64,000 nt of DNA from Desulfomicrobium escambiense DSM 10707. GTDB taxonomy: Bacteria > Desulfobacterota > Desulfovibrionia > Desulfovibrionales > Desulfomicrobiaceae. Below are positions 52,753 through 60,829 of the stretch, piece by piece. Position 1 is the stretch's first letter, and the number at the start of each line of letters is the position of its first letter. Position numbers and translations under genes: made by a program. The stretch covers positions 62,001-126,000 of the forward strand of contig NZ_AUAR01000010.1 in the NCBI RefSeq assembly GCF_000428825.1. The letters run 5' to 3'. The notes under the pieces were generated by a model, which did no database searches, was not told the origin of the DNA, and saw only the letters and a program-made list of their open reading frames with translations.

Positions 52753-53655
52753 ATGGCCGCTTTGCCCCGCATGGAATGTCCCTGCGACGACGACTTCGAT
52801 CTGTGGCTGGAGCTTCTGGAGGTCAAGGCCTCCGCGGGGCTCCTGGACGCCCTTGGCGATTTTCTGCAGGACTACCTGCGGGCTTCGGGGCTCAGGCTTT
52901 ACGTCATGGGCCTCTCGGGCGGGATCGACTCGTCCTTCCTGGCGGCCCTGCTGCATTCCAGAGGCATCCCCTACCTGGGATTCTGCCTGCCCATCGCCTC
53001 CAACACCCCGGCCGAGATCGAGCGCGGGACGCGCGTGGCCGAAGTGTACGCCATGGCGCCCGAGGGCGTGGCCCTCACCCACAAGCATGACCTCACGGAC
53101 CTCTACCGGCAGATATCCGCAACCTTCACGGGGATCTATCCGAACACGAATCCCGTGGCCGAAGGCAACCTCAAGGCCCGCACCCGCATGCTCTTCCTGT
53201 ACCACGTGGCCCAGCTTCACGGTGGGTGCGTCCTGTCCACGGACCAACTCGACGAACTGCTGACGGGCTTTTGGACCCTGCACGGCGACGTGGGGGACGT
53301 GAGCCCCATCCAGCTCATCCCCAAATCCTCGGAGTATGATCTGGCGCGCATGCTCTGCGCCCGCCTGGCCGACCCGGCGCCCCTGCAGGCGGCCATCGAG
53401 GCCGTACCCACTGACGGGCTCGGGATCAGCCATTCGGACCTCGACCAGCTGGAGGCCGAATCCTACGCCCAGGTCGAGGACATGTTCCGCGAATATTTCC
53501 GGCTGCGCCGTGACGAGCGCGACAGCGGGCTGACCGCCGAGCAGGCGGCCCGCAAGGCCGTCCTCGAAGGGTCTGGTCCTGTCCGCCGCTTTCTGGCCAG
53601 CGGGTTCAAGCGCAACGGCGCGGTGCTGGTGGACCCGAGGGGTGCGCGGACGTGA
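52753..53655 (+). CDS. nadE: NAD+ synthetase (ammonia-dependent type)
   Basis: 300 residues. PP-loop GLSGGIDSSFLAALLHSRG; YPNTNPVAEGNLKARTRM; LSTDQLDELLTGFWTLHGDVGDVSPI-like block completes the deamido-NAD site; no glutaminase domain. Contains an N-terminal approximately 40-residue extension. Final step of NAD synthesis; nadB is at the right edge of the window. ATG overlaps nothing but its TGA shares its last base with the ATG of the M48 protease. Confidence 0.88.
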   Translation: MAALPRMECPCDDDFDLWLELLEVKASAGLLDALGDFLQDYLRASGLRLYVMGLSGGIDSSFLAALLHSRGIPYLGFCLPIASNTPAEIERGTRVAEVYAMAPEGVALTHKHDLTDLYRQISATFTGIYPNTNPVAEGNLKARTRMLFLYHVAQLHGGCVLSTDQLDELLTGFWTLHGDVGDVSPIQLIPKSSEYDLARMLCARLADPAPLQAAIEAVPTDGLGISHSDLDQLEAESYAQVEDMFREYFRLRRDERDSGLTAEQAARKAVLEGSGPVRRFLASGFKRNGAVLVDPRGART

Positions 53656-55070
53656 TGCGCACCCGCGGCACAAGGGCGACTGTGTGGCTGCTGGCCTTCC
53701 TCGTCGCCTGGACCTGCCCCCGCAGCGCCGCGTATGCGTTCGGCGAGTTCACCATCCGTGACGAACTCGAACTGGCCCGCAAATTCGACCTCATCATCGA
53801 GACGCGTTTTCCGGTCATCGAAGACACCCGCATCACGGGCTACGTGCAGACCCTCGTCGACCGCCTCGTGGCGGCCATGCCCCCCCAGCCCTTCCCCATC
53901 AAGGTCACCGTGGTCAGGAACGGGGCCTTGAACGCCTTCGCCTCCGCCGCGGGCCACATCACGATTTTCACCGGACTCATCACCAATCTGGCCGGCGAGG
54001 ACGAACTGGCCAGCGTCATCGCCCACGAACTGGCCCATGTCTCCGAGCGGCACATCGCCAAGTCCATCGAGCAGGGCCAGCTGGCCGGGGCAGGATCGCT
54101 GCTGGGCATCCTGGCCGCCGTGCTCGTCGGTTCCCAGGGGGGAGGCGAGGGCGCCAGCGCCCTGGCCCTGGGCTCCGTGGCCGGCGCCAAGGCCATGCAG
54201 CTCAAGTACACCCGCGAGAACGAGACCGACGCCGACCAGTACGGGCTGGGCTTCTTGGTCGACGCGGGCTTCGGTCCGAGCGGCATGACCTCGGCCTTCG
54301 AAAAGATCCGCAAGCTGCAGTGGATTTCCGGGGGCGGGGATGTGCCGTCGTACCTGTCCACCCACCCTGGCGTCGACGAGCGCGTGGGCTACATGCAGGA
54401 GCGCGTGGCCAGGCTGCCCAAGGCGGTGCGCGAGCGGCGCTCCGACAATGCGGAATACGAGCGCGTGAAGATGCTCGTTCAGGCCTGGTACACGGATGCG
54501 AATTCGGCCCTGGCCCTGTTTTCGGCGCCGGTCAAGCCGACGTGCCGAGACCGTCTGGGCCGGGCCATCGCCCTGAGCCGCCTGGGTCGCGCCGAGGAGG
54601 CCGGCAAGGCCTTTTCCGAGGCCATGGCGTGCAACCCCTCGGACGTCCTGTGGAAGCGGGAGTACGGCCGCTATGCCTTCGAGTTCGGCGACCTCGCCAC
54701 GTCGGTCAAGCTGTTGCAGGAAACGGTGCTGCGCGATCCGAACGATCTCTACGCCCTCTTTTTCTACGCCCGGGCCGTGGCCGAGCAGGGCAATTACGCG
54801 GCCAGCGTTTCGGCCATGGAGCGCGTAGCCAAGGATGTGCCGCGTGACTCCGAAGTGCTGGAGAACCTGGCCCGCTACCAGGCTGCCATGGGCCGCGGGT
54901 TCGACGCGCATCTCAACTACGCCAAGGCCTTTGCCTACAAGCGCCAGTTCACGAAGTACGCCTTCCACATGGAGACGGCCGAGGCCCTGGCCGCCGGCGG
55001 CAAGGACCGGGAAAAGATCGGCCAGGTGCGGAGCGAGATCGCCGAGTACAGGGAGATTCTGGGCATCTAG
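53655..55070 (+). CDS. Periplasmic M48 metalloprotease with TPR repeats (BepA-like)
   Basis: 471 residues. N-terminal signal sequence (TVWLLAFLVAWTCPRSAAYA). Zinc motif VIAHELAHVSERH with the third ligand in ENETDADQYGL. From about residue 270 TPR-like helices continue to the end. BepA-type proteases handle outer-membrane assembly and degradation. The ATG at 53655 shares its first base with the nadE stop; a GTG at 53652 is an alternative start. Sits just before yajC-secDF, in an envelope/secretion block. Confidence 0.9.
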   Translation: MRTRGTRATVWLLAFLVAWTCPRSAAYAFGEFTIRDELELARKFDLIIETRFPVIEDTRITGYVQTLVDRLVAAMPPQPFPIKVTVVRNGALNAFASAAGHITIFTGLITNLAGEDELASVIAHELAHVSERHIAKSIEQGQLAGAGSLLGILAAVLVGSQGGGEGASALALGSVAGAKAMQLKYTRENETDADQYGLGFLVDAGFGPSGMTSAFEKIRKLQWISGGGDVPSYLSTHPGVDERVGYMQERVARLPKAVRERRSDNAEYERVKMLVQAWYTDANSALALFSAPVKPTCRDRLGRAIALSRLGRAEEAGKAFSEAMACNPSDVLWKREYGRYAFEFGDLATSVKLLQETVLRDPNDLYALFFYARAVAEQGNYAASVSAMERVAKDVPRDSEVLENLARYQAAMGRGFDAHLNYAKAFAYKRQFTKYAFHMETAEALAAGGKDREKIGQVRSEIAEYREILGI

Positions 55071-55151
55071 ACGGTTTGGTCTTGAATTTCGTGCTGCCGC
55101 AGGGTAGCCAACGCGCGAACAACGCGACATCACGTCAACGGAGGAAACATC

Positions 55152-55502
55152 ATGTTTTTTGAAAGTATCGCCCACGCCATGGGACAGGCTCCCGCGGCCG
55201 GAGGCCAGCCCGGCGGGCCCCTCATGACCTTCATGCCCCTCATTCTCATGTTCGTCATCTTCTACTTCCTGCTCATCCGCCCGCAGCAGAAGAAGCAGAA
55301 GGAACACAAGCAGATGCTCGACAACCTGTCGCGCGGCGACCGCGTCATCACCGCCGGTGGCCTGTACGGCCGGGTGGTGGAGGCCAAGGACGAGATACTG
55401 ACCCTGGATTTGGGCAACGACTTGCAGGTGCAGGTCGGCCGCGCCTTCATTTCGGCCGTGATCACCGCCGACGCCGCCAAGGCCAAGGACAAGAAAAAGT
55501 AG
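55152..55502 (+). CDS. yajC: Preprotein translocase subunit YajC
   Basis: A 116-residue single-span membrane protein. A long helix (PLILMFVIFYFLLIRPQQKKQ) is followed by a cytosolic SH3-like tail (LDNLSRGDRVITAGGLYGRVVE). Associates with SecDF. Followed by a terminator, so secDF likely have additional transcription. Confidence 0.93.
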   Translation: MFFESIAHAMGQAPAAGGQPGGPLMTFMPLILMFVIFYFLLIRPQQKKQKEHKQMLDNLSRGDRVITAGGLYGRVVEAKDEILTLDLGNDLQVQVGRAFISAVITADAAKAKDKKK

Positions 55503-55528
55503 CCTTTTGGCACGTCATACGCTAAGGC

Positions 55529-55565
55529 AGGCCTGTTTCCGCAACCGGGAACAGGCCTTGTTTTG
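55529..55565 (+). terminator. Rho-independent terminator after yajC
   Basis: AGGCCTGTTTCC (55529-55540) pairs with GGGAACAGGCCT (55547-55558), twelve pairs including one G-T, followed by TGTTTTG. Separates yajC from secD. Confidence 0.75.
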
Positions 55566-55651
55566 TACGCGTCGCCGGAGGTTTCGCCCCCGGTGCGTGT
55601 TTTTTGTTGACGACACCCCTAACCTGTTTGCCTTGGATAAGGATGACGCTC

Positions 55652-57247
55652 ATGGGTAGTTTGCGCTGGAGGGCATTGCTTGCCGCGTTCGTGATTGTGG
55701 TGGCCTTGATTTACGTCCTGCCGTCCATTCCTTCGATTCGCACTTCTTCGCTGGGGGCCGTGCTGCCGTCCGAAGAAATCAACCTCGGTCTGGACCTCAA
55801 GGGCGGCATCCACCTGACCCTGGGCGTGGATCTCGACACCGCCCTGGCCAACGCCATTACCAGCGCCGGCCAGGATTTGAGGGTCGAGGCCCGCGAAAAA
55901 AAGGTGCTCGTCCTGCGGCCTCGTCTGCTGGGCACGCGCCAGCTGGAGTTCACCCTGGTCAAGAAGGAGCAGCAGCCTGAGATCGACGACCTGCTCAAGG
56001 CGCGCTTCGGCAGCTTCGATGTGACCACGCGCGAGGAATCAGGCAACGGTCAGATGCGCTACGTACTGACGGCCTCGGAGAAGTACATCAAATATCTCGA
56101 GGATCTGACCATGGATCAGGCCCTCAAGACCATCCGCAACCGCATCGACCAGTTCGGCGTGGCCGAGCCCGACATCCGCAAGCAGCAGGACAACCGCATC
56201 ATCGTACAGTTGCCTGGCCTCGACGACCCCAAGCGGGCCATCAACATCATCGGCCGCACAGCCCATCTCGAATTCAAGCTGGTCGACGAGGGTGCCGACG
56301 TCCAGGCCGCCGTGGCCGGCAAGGTGCCCGCCGAGAGCGAACTCGCCTATCTCGTCGACAAGCGCGGCGGTGCGGAGGTCAAGACCCCCATCGTCCTCAA
56401 GTCCGAGGTCGTGCTCACGGGCGAGTACATCACCGACGCCAACGTGCAGTTCGACTCGTACGGTCAGGCCTACGTCGGCATGAATTTCAACGCCCGCGGG
56501 GCCCGCATCTTCGAGGACGTGACCGCTGCCAACGTCAAGAAGCGCCTGGCCATCGTGCTCGACGGCACGGTCCACTCCGCCCCGGTCATCCAGGACCGCA
56601 TCGGCGGCGGTCGCGCCTCCATCACCGGCCACTTCACGACCGAAGAGGCCCACGACCTGGCGGTCGTCCTGCGGGCCGGCTCCCTCCCGGCGCCCGTGAC
56701 CATCCTCGAGGAACGGACGGTCGGTCCTTCCCTCGGGCAGGAATCCATCGACGCCGGCATGATCGCCGCGCTGATCGGAGGCGTGTTCGTGGTTGTCTTC
56801 ATGTCGGTATACTACCGCAAGGCCGGACTCATCGCGGCCTTCGAGGTCGTTCTCGACATCATGCTGATCCTGGCCGGGCTGGCCGCCTTCGGCGCGACGC
56901 TGACCCTGCCTGGCATCGCCGGCATCATCCTGACGCTGGGCATGGCCGTGGACGCCAACGTGCTCATCTACGAACGCATCCGCGAGGAACTGCGCCACGG
57001 CGAATCCGTGGCGTCGGCCATTGGCAACGGCTTTTCCCGTGCGACCGTGACCATCCTCGATTCCAACCTGACCACGGTCATCGCCGCCGTCATCCTGTAC
57101 CAGTTCGGCACCGGGCCCGTGCGCGGCTTCGCCGTGACCCTGACGCTTGGCATCCTGGCGTCCATGTTCACGGCGATCTTCGTGTCCCGCATCTTCTTCG
57201 ACGCCTGGCTGGCCAGAAGGCAGCCCGGAACCCAACCGAGCATTTAA
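55652..57247 (+). CDS. secD: Protein translocase subunit SecD
   Basis: 531 residues. N-terminal helix (ALLAAFVIVVALIYVL), then the periplasmic P1 domain with the motif GLDLKGGIHLTLGVD, and six C-terminal helices with GIAGIILTLGMAVDANVLIYERIREEL. Completes Sec-dependent export using the proton gradient. Start: ATG at 55652 with AAGGA at suitable spacing; ATG at 55643 is possible. secF follows after ten bases. Confidence 0.95.
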   Translation: MGSLRWRALLAAFVIVVALIYVLPSIPSIRTSSLGAVLPSEEINLGLDLKGGIHLTLGVDLDTALANAITSAGQDLRVEAREKKVLVLRPRLLGTRQLEFTLVKKEQQPEIDDLLKARFGSFDVTTREESGNGQMRYVLTASEKYIKYLEDLTMDQALKTIRNRIDQFGVAEPDIRKQQDNRIIVQLPGLDDPKRAINIIGRTAHLEFKLVDEGADVQAAVAGKVPAESELAYLVDKRGGAEVKTPIVLKSEVVLTGEYITDANVQFDSYGQAYVGMNFNARGARIFEDVTAANVKKRLAIVLDGTVHSAPVIQDRIGGGRASITGHFTTEEAHDLAVVLRAGSLPAPVTILEERTVGPSLGQESIDAGMIAALIGGVFVVVFMSVYYRKAGLIAAFEVVLDIMLILAGLAAFGATLTLPGIAGIILTLGMAVDANVLIYERIREELRHGESVASAIGNGFSRATVTILDSNLTTVIAAVILYQFGTGPVRGFAVTLTLGILASMFTAIFVSRIFFDAWLARRQPGTQPSI

Positions 57248-57257
57248 GGAGCCGACC

Positions 57258-58331
57258 ATGTCCTTTGAACTGATCAGACACGACACGAATGTAGATTTCG
57301 TCGGGCTGCGCAAATACGCCTACATCCTCTCCGCGGTGCTGCTCATCGCCGGTACGCTGTCCCTGCTTTTCAAGGGCGGGCCGCAGTACGGCATCGACTT
57401 CGCAGGTGGTTTCAACGTCCAGGTGCGATTCACCCAGGATGCCGAACTCGACAAGATCCGCACGGCGCTCAACAGCCCGGTTCTGCCCGGTCTCGTCGTG
57501 CAGGACTTCGGTGACGCCGCCGACCACGAGGTGCTGCTGCGCGTCTCCTTCGCCGACCAGTCGACTAACCAGGTCCGCGACGCGGTTTCCGCCGGGCTCG
57601 ACGCCCAGTTCGGAGCCGGAGCGCACGAGATCCAGCGTCTGGAAATGGTCGGGCCCAAGGTCGGTGCCGACCTGCGAGAGAAGGCGCTGCAGGCCATCTT
57701 CTACGCCGTACTGCTCATCGCAACCTACATTTCCGGACGCTTCGAGCAGAAGTGGATGGTCGCCGGCTTCATGGCCGCCGGGCTTTCCGCGGTGGTCTAT
57801 GTCCTCGACCTTCTGAACGCACCCACGAGCATGTCCGTCATCGCGGCCACCGTCGCCACGCTGGTGCTGTGCGTGGTGCTGCGGCTCAAGTACGCCCTGG
57901 GCGCCATGGTCGCCCTCATCCACGACGTCATGATTCCGCTGGGGTTCTTCTCCCTCATGAACAAGGACGTCGACCTGACCATCATCGCGGCGCTCCTGAC
58001 CATCGTCGGCTACTCCCTGAACGATACCATCATCGTCTACGACCGTATCCGCGAAAACCTGCGGGCCAAGGTCGCGCCCTCGCTGGATACGGTCATCAAC
58101 CGTTCCGTGAACCAGACCCTGTCCCGGACCATCATCACCTCGGGCACGACCTTCCTGGCCGTCCTGGCCCTCTACATCTTCGGTGGAGGCGTGATCCACG
58201 ACTTCGCCCTGTGCATGCTGCTGGGCGTCCTGGCCGGAACCTACTCCTCCATCTATGTCGCCGCCCCCGTGCTTGGCTTTTTCAAGCCGCGCATTGACGT
58301 GGAGGATGCTCCCAAGGCCGCTGCAGCCTGA
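57258..58331 (+). CDS. secF: Protein translocase subunit SecF
   Basis: 357 residues. N-terminal helix after FVGLRKYAYILSAV, the motif YGIDFAGGFNVQVRF and the RND-type helices with YSLNDTIIVYDRIRENL. Starts with AGGAG at good spacing. Forms SecDF with the gene before it. A strong terminator follows. Confidence 0.95.
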   Translation: MSFELIRHDTNVDFVGLRKYAYILSAVLLIAGTLSLLFKGGPQYGIDFAGGFNVQVRFTQDAELDKIRTALNSPVLPGLVVQDFGDAADHEVLLRVSFADQSTNQVRDAVSAGLDAQFGAGAHEIQRLEMVGPKVGADLREKALQAIFYAVLLIATYISGRFEQKWMVAGFMAAGLSAVVYVLDLLNAPTSMSVIAATVATLVLCVVLRLKYALGAMVALIHDVMIPLGFFSLMNKDVDLTIIAALLTIVGYSLNDTIIVYDRIRENLRAKVAPSLDTVINRSVNQTLSRTIITSGTTFLAVLALYIFGGGVIHDFALCMLLGVLAGTYSSIYVAAPVLGFFKPRIDVEDAPKAAAA

Positions 58332-58355
58332 GTCCGCTTCGGTTTCATCGTATTC

Positions 58356-58384
58356 AAAGCGCTCTTCGGAGCGCTTTTTTTTTT
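58356..58384 (+). terminator. Rho-independent terminator after secF
   Basis: AAAGCGCTC (58356-58364), TTCG tetraloop, GAGCGCTTT (58369-58377), then a run of T. Strong terminator closing the secDF unit. Confidence 0.92.
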
Positions 58385-58704
58385 GGGGAAAAAAACGGGC
58401 TGTTACAATTTCTTTGCACCGGCTTTGAACGAAACGGGCGGAGTGTGACGGCGCATATTGTGAAATTTATAACTAAATGACGGTCAAAATGACAGGAATC
58501 TGCTCCTGCATTTGGTGAAAAATGTGACAAAAGGTGCAAGTGCCGTTATCGGCACGCGAAAGTTGCCAATTTTTCCGGAGTGGTGGTAGAGGGGGCTAAC
58601 AATTTTTGCATGTTTTCGTCTCCAAAGGCGCTCTGTCGACGATGGCGAGGAAAATTTTCGGTCAGAACCACATCTTTGTACAACGGGAGAGAAAGGGAGG
58701 TTTT
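58385..58704 (+). other. AT-rich region before the TauE-type gene
   Basis: A 320-base gap with no credible gene, AT-richer than the flanks and presumably the promoter region. It holds a small perfect hairpin GTGCCG-TTAT-CGGCAC (58540-58555) and several GTGA/TGTGA words (for example near 58444 and 58524) that could be half-sites of a CRP/FNR-family regulator. No convincing -10/-35 or sigma-54 element was found. The ATG at 58705 follows AGGGAGG. Confidence 0.45.
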
Positions 58705-59949
58705 ATGAAACGTTTTTATGTCATGATCGTAACCGCACTTGTCGCTCTGGCGTGCGTATCCGCGCCCCTGTGGGCTCAGGACAACGCTTCCGCCCCGCAG
58801 GCTGCGCCCGCGGCTGTCGAACAGGCCGCCACACCTGCCGCCGCCCCTGCCGCCGAAGCGACCAAGGCCGCCGCTCCTGCCGGCAACAAGCTGCAGATGG
58901 CCATCGCCAAGGCCCCCGTGGGCACCGAAAAGGGTCAGATCGATCCGGCCAAGCCCGCCGGCTTCCTGGGCATCCCCGGCGCGCCGCAGGTCAACGTCAT
59001 TCTGGCTCTGATCTGGGCGATCTGGGTAGGCTGGATCTTCTCCACCGTCGGCGCTTTCGGCGGCGTCATGGCCGGTGTCGGCCACATGACGATCTTCGGT
59101 CTCGGCGCCTATGCAAAGACGTTCAAGGGCACCGCCCCTGAGCTGAACAAGACCGTCACGGACTCCATTCGTGCATCCAACCAGTTCCTGGTCGGTCTGT
59201 CCGCCCTGATCTCCTCCATCAACTACGGCAAGATGGGCCGCCTCGTGTTCCCTCTGGCCATCGCACTGGGCCTCGGCTCCCTGCTGGGCGCCTGGGGTTC
59301 CGCCACTCTGACCGCCGGCAAGGTGTCCTTCTCGCAGTATCAGGGCTGGTTTGGTCTGTTCGTCCTGGGTCTGGGCATGTTCCTGTTCTGGGATACTTCC
59401 GCCGCGGGTCAGGCCAAAAAGAGCAAGGCCAAGCAGGCTGCCAAGGCTTTTGAAGAGGCCGTCAAGGCTCAGAAGGCCGGCAGCGGCGCAGCCCCGACCG
59501 GCGTGAAGATTCTCGGCATGAGCATCTCCAAGGTCGACTTCACCTTCTGCGGCGTCAATTTCAGCTTCAACCCCATCCTGCCCATCGTCGGCGGTGTCGT
59601 CATCTCCGCCGTGGCCGCGTTCCTCGGCGTCGGCGGCGGCTTCCTGCTGGTGCCCTTCCTGACCGCCATCACCGAACTGCCCATGTACCTGGCCGCCGGC
59701 ACTTCCGCCCTGGCCGTTCTGGTCAGCATGATCACCAGCATCCTGACGCTCATGACCAAGGGTACTCCCATTGACTGGGCCCTGATCGGCACCGAGATGG
59801 TCGGTATCGCCATCGGTTCCATCGTCGGTCCCTATACGTCCAAGTACCTCTCCGACAAGCTGCTCAAGCGCATCTTCATCGTGCTGGCGCTGTACGTCGG
59901 TATCGATTACGTCCTGCGCGGCTTCTTCGACTACAAGATCTTCGGCTAG
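58705..59949 (+). CDS. TauE/SafE-family exporter with signal peptide and Ala/Pro-rich linker
   Basis: 414 residues. Signal peptide near 1-25 (VTALVALACVSAPLWAQ), a 35-residue Ala/Pro-rich tether, then many helices of the TauE/SafE (sulfite/sulfonate exporter) family: GVGHMTIFGLGAYAKTFKG, and late FLGVGGGFLLVPFLTAI and GTSALAVLVSMITSIL. The leading secreted part and tether are unusual for a multi-span exporter. In a sulfate reducer sulfite or sulfoacetate are plausible substrates but unproven. Strong terminator follows; the next gene begins after 159 bases. Confidence 0.8.
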   Translation: MKRFYVMIVTALVALACVSAPLWAQDNASAPQAAPAAVEQAATPAAAPAAEATKAAAPAGNKLQMAIAKAPVGTEKGQIDPAKPAGFLGIPGAPQVNVILALIWAIWVGWIFSTVGAFGGVMAGVGHMTIFGLGAYAKTFKGTAPELNKTVTDSIRASNQFLVGLSALISSINYGKMGRLVFPLAIALGLGSLLGAWGSATLTAGKVSFSQYQGWFGLFVLGLGMFLFWDTSAAGQAKKSKAKQAAKAFEEAVKAQKAGSGAAPTGVKILGMSISKVDFTFCGVNFSFNPILPIVGGVVISAVAAFLGVGGGFLLVPFLTAITELPMYLAAGTSALAVLVSMITSILTLMTKGTPIDWALIGTEMVGIAIGSIVGPYTSKYLSDKLLKRIFIVLALYVGIDYVLRGFFDYKIFG

Positions 59950-59975
59950 TCGTTCCGCTTCTGCAGGCTGTCGCG

Positions 59976-60007
59976 AAGGCCCCGGTTCATGCCGGGGCCT
60001 TTTTTTC
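59976..60007 (+). terminator. Rho-independent terminator after the TauE-type gene
   Basis: AAGGCCCCGG (59976-59985), TTCATG loop, CCGGGGCCTT (59992-60001), then T-run. Strong. Confidence 0.92.
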
Positions 60008-60108
60008 TCCCTTTTCACAATTGTCGAGGCCGTCGGACTCGGTTATGGCTTTAGGTCGAAGCACGGCGGGATCGTCCTCGCACTATTTCATCAAGGACTG
60101 ACGAACCT

Positions 60109-60762
60109 ATGGGTATGTTCCGGGATTTTCTTGTTGCCCTTGACCCCTTTGTGATCTGGGCATTCCGCGTGTCCGACGAACCCTGGGTGGGTTTTCTGGT
60201 CGGTTCCCTGATCCTGAACCTTGTTTGCGTGATGTTTGGCGATGTCACGTCCATTCTGGCCCGCAGGCTGAACAGGAAGGTCTACGGCGCCTATCACGAC
60301 GAAATGGTCAAACATCACAATCTGTCGGTGCAGGCACTGCGCAGTTCCGACAAGGACGCTTACAAGGCCGTCAACAAGCAGGCCCATGAAGCCTTCGGCA
60401 AATATTTTTTCAGTCAGGCAGGAGCGTTCGCCCTGTCCATCTGGCCGCTGCCTTTCGCCCTCGCCTGGATGGAGATGCGCTTCGGCGGCATCTCCATGGA
60501 TTTGCCCTTTTCGATCCCGGGTGTGGGGACCAGCGTTTTCTATCCGTTCTTTTTCATACCGATCTACATAGCGACGCGTCTCGCCTACGGAAAGATCATG
60601 CGCATGTTGCCTGCCTACCGTCGGGTCCTTGAATGGACCAGGCACGGCAAGGGCGAGGAAATGCTGTCTTTCGTGGAACTGCTCAAGCCTTCGCCGGAAC
60701 GGGATGCCGATGCGACGGTTGTGAACGAAAAGGATGGGCCGGAGGGGAAGGAAAAGCCATGA
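60109..60762 (+). CDS. Small multi-span membrane protein, possibly Oxa1/DUF106-like
   Basis: 217 residues. Helices near 26-45, 101-120 and 143-160. The stretch between the first two is a long charged amphipathic segment (RKVYGAYHDEMVKHHNLSV). This layout (helix, cytosolic coiled hairpin, two helices) recalls the Oxa1/EMC3-like DUF106 group, but I cannot confirm that. The C-terminus is highly charged and cytosolic. The GTG or ATG after 60762 opens the next gene; the two probably form one unit. Confidence 0.55.
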   Translation: MGMFRDFLVALDPFVIWAFRVSDEPWVGFLVGSLILNLVCVMFGDVTSILARRLNRKVYGAYHDEMVKHHNLSVQALRSSDKDAYKAVNKQAHEAFGKYFFSQAGAFALSIWPLPFALAWMEMRFGGISMDLPFSIPGVGTSVFYPFFFIPIYIATRLAYGKIMRMLPAYRRVLEWTRHGKGEEMLSFVELLKPSPERDADATVVNEKDGPEGKEKP

Positions 60763-60829
60763 GGCGGGGGATCGAGAACGTCCGGCGCGTTGCTGCCGGC
60801 CTCGTAACCGGACGGGGCGGGGAGAGGTG

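Noticed and set aside
53463-55307. A long minus-strand open frame across the M48 protease and yajC
   Set aside because: Composition is that of a frame shadow, and the plus-strand genes are recognisable and complete.
55508-55523. TGGCACG-N4-ACGCT resembling a sigma-54 promoter between yajC and secD
   Set aside because: The -12 half is poor and the predicted start would fall inside the yajC terminator hairpin.
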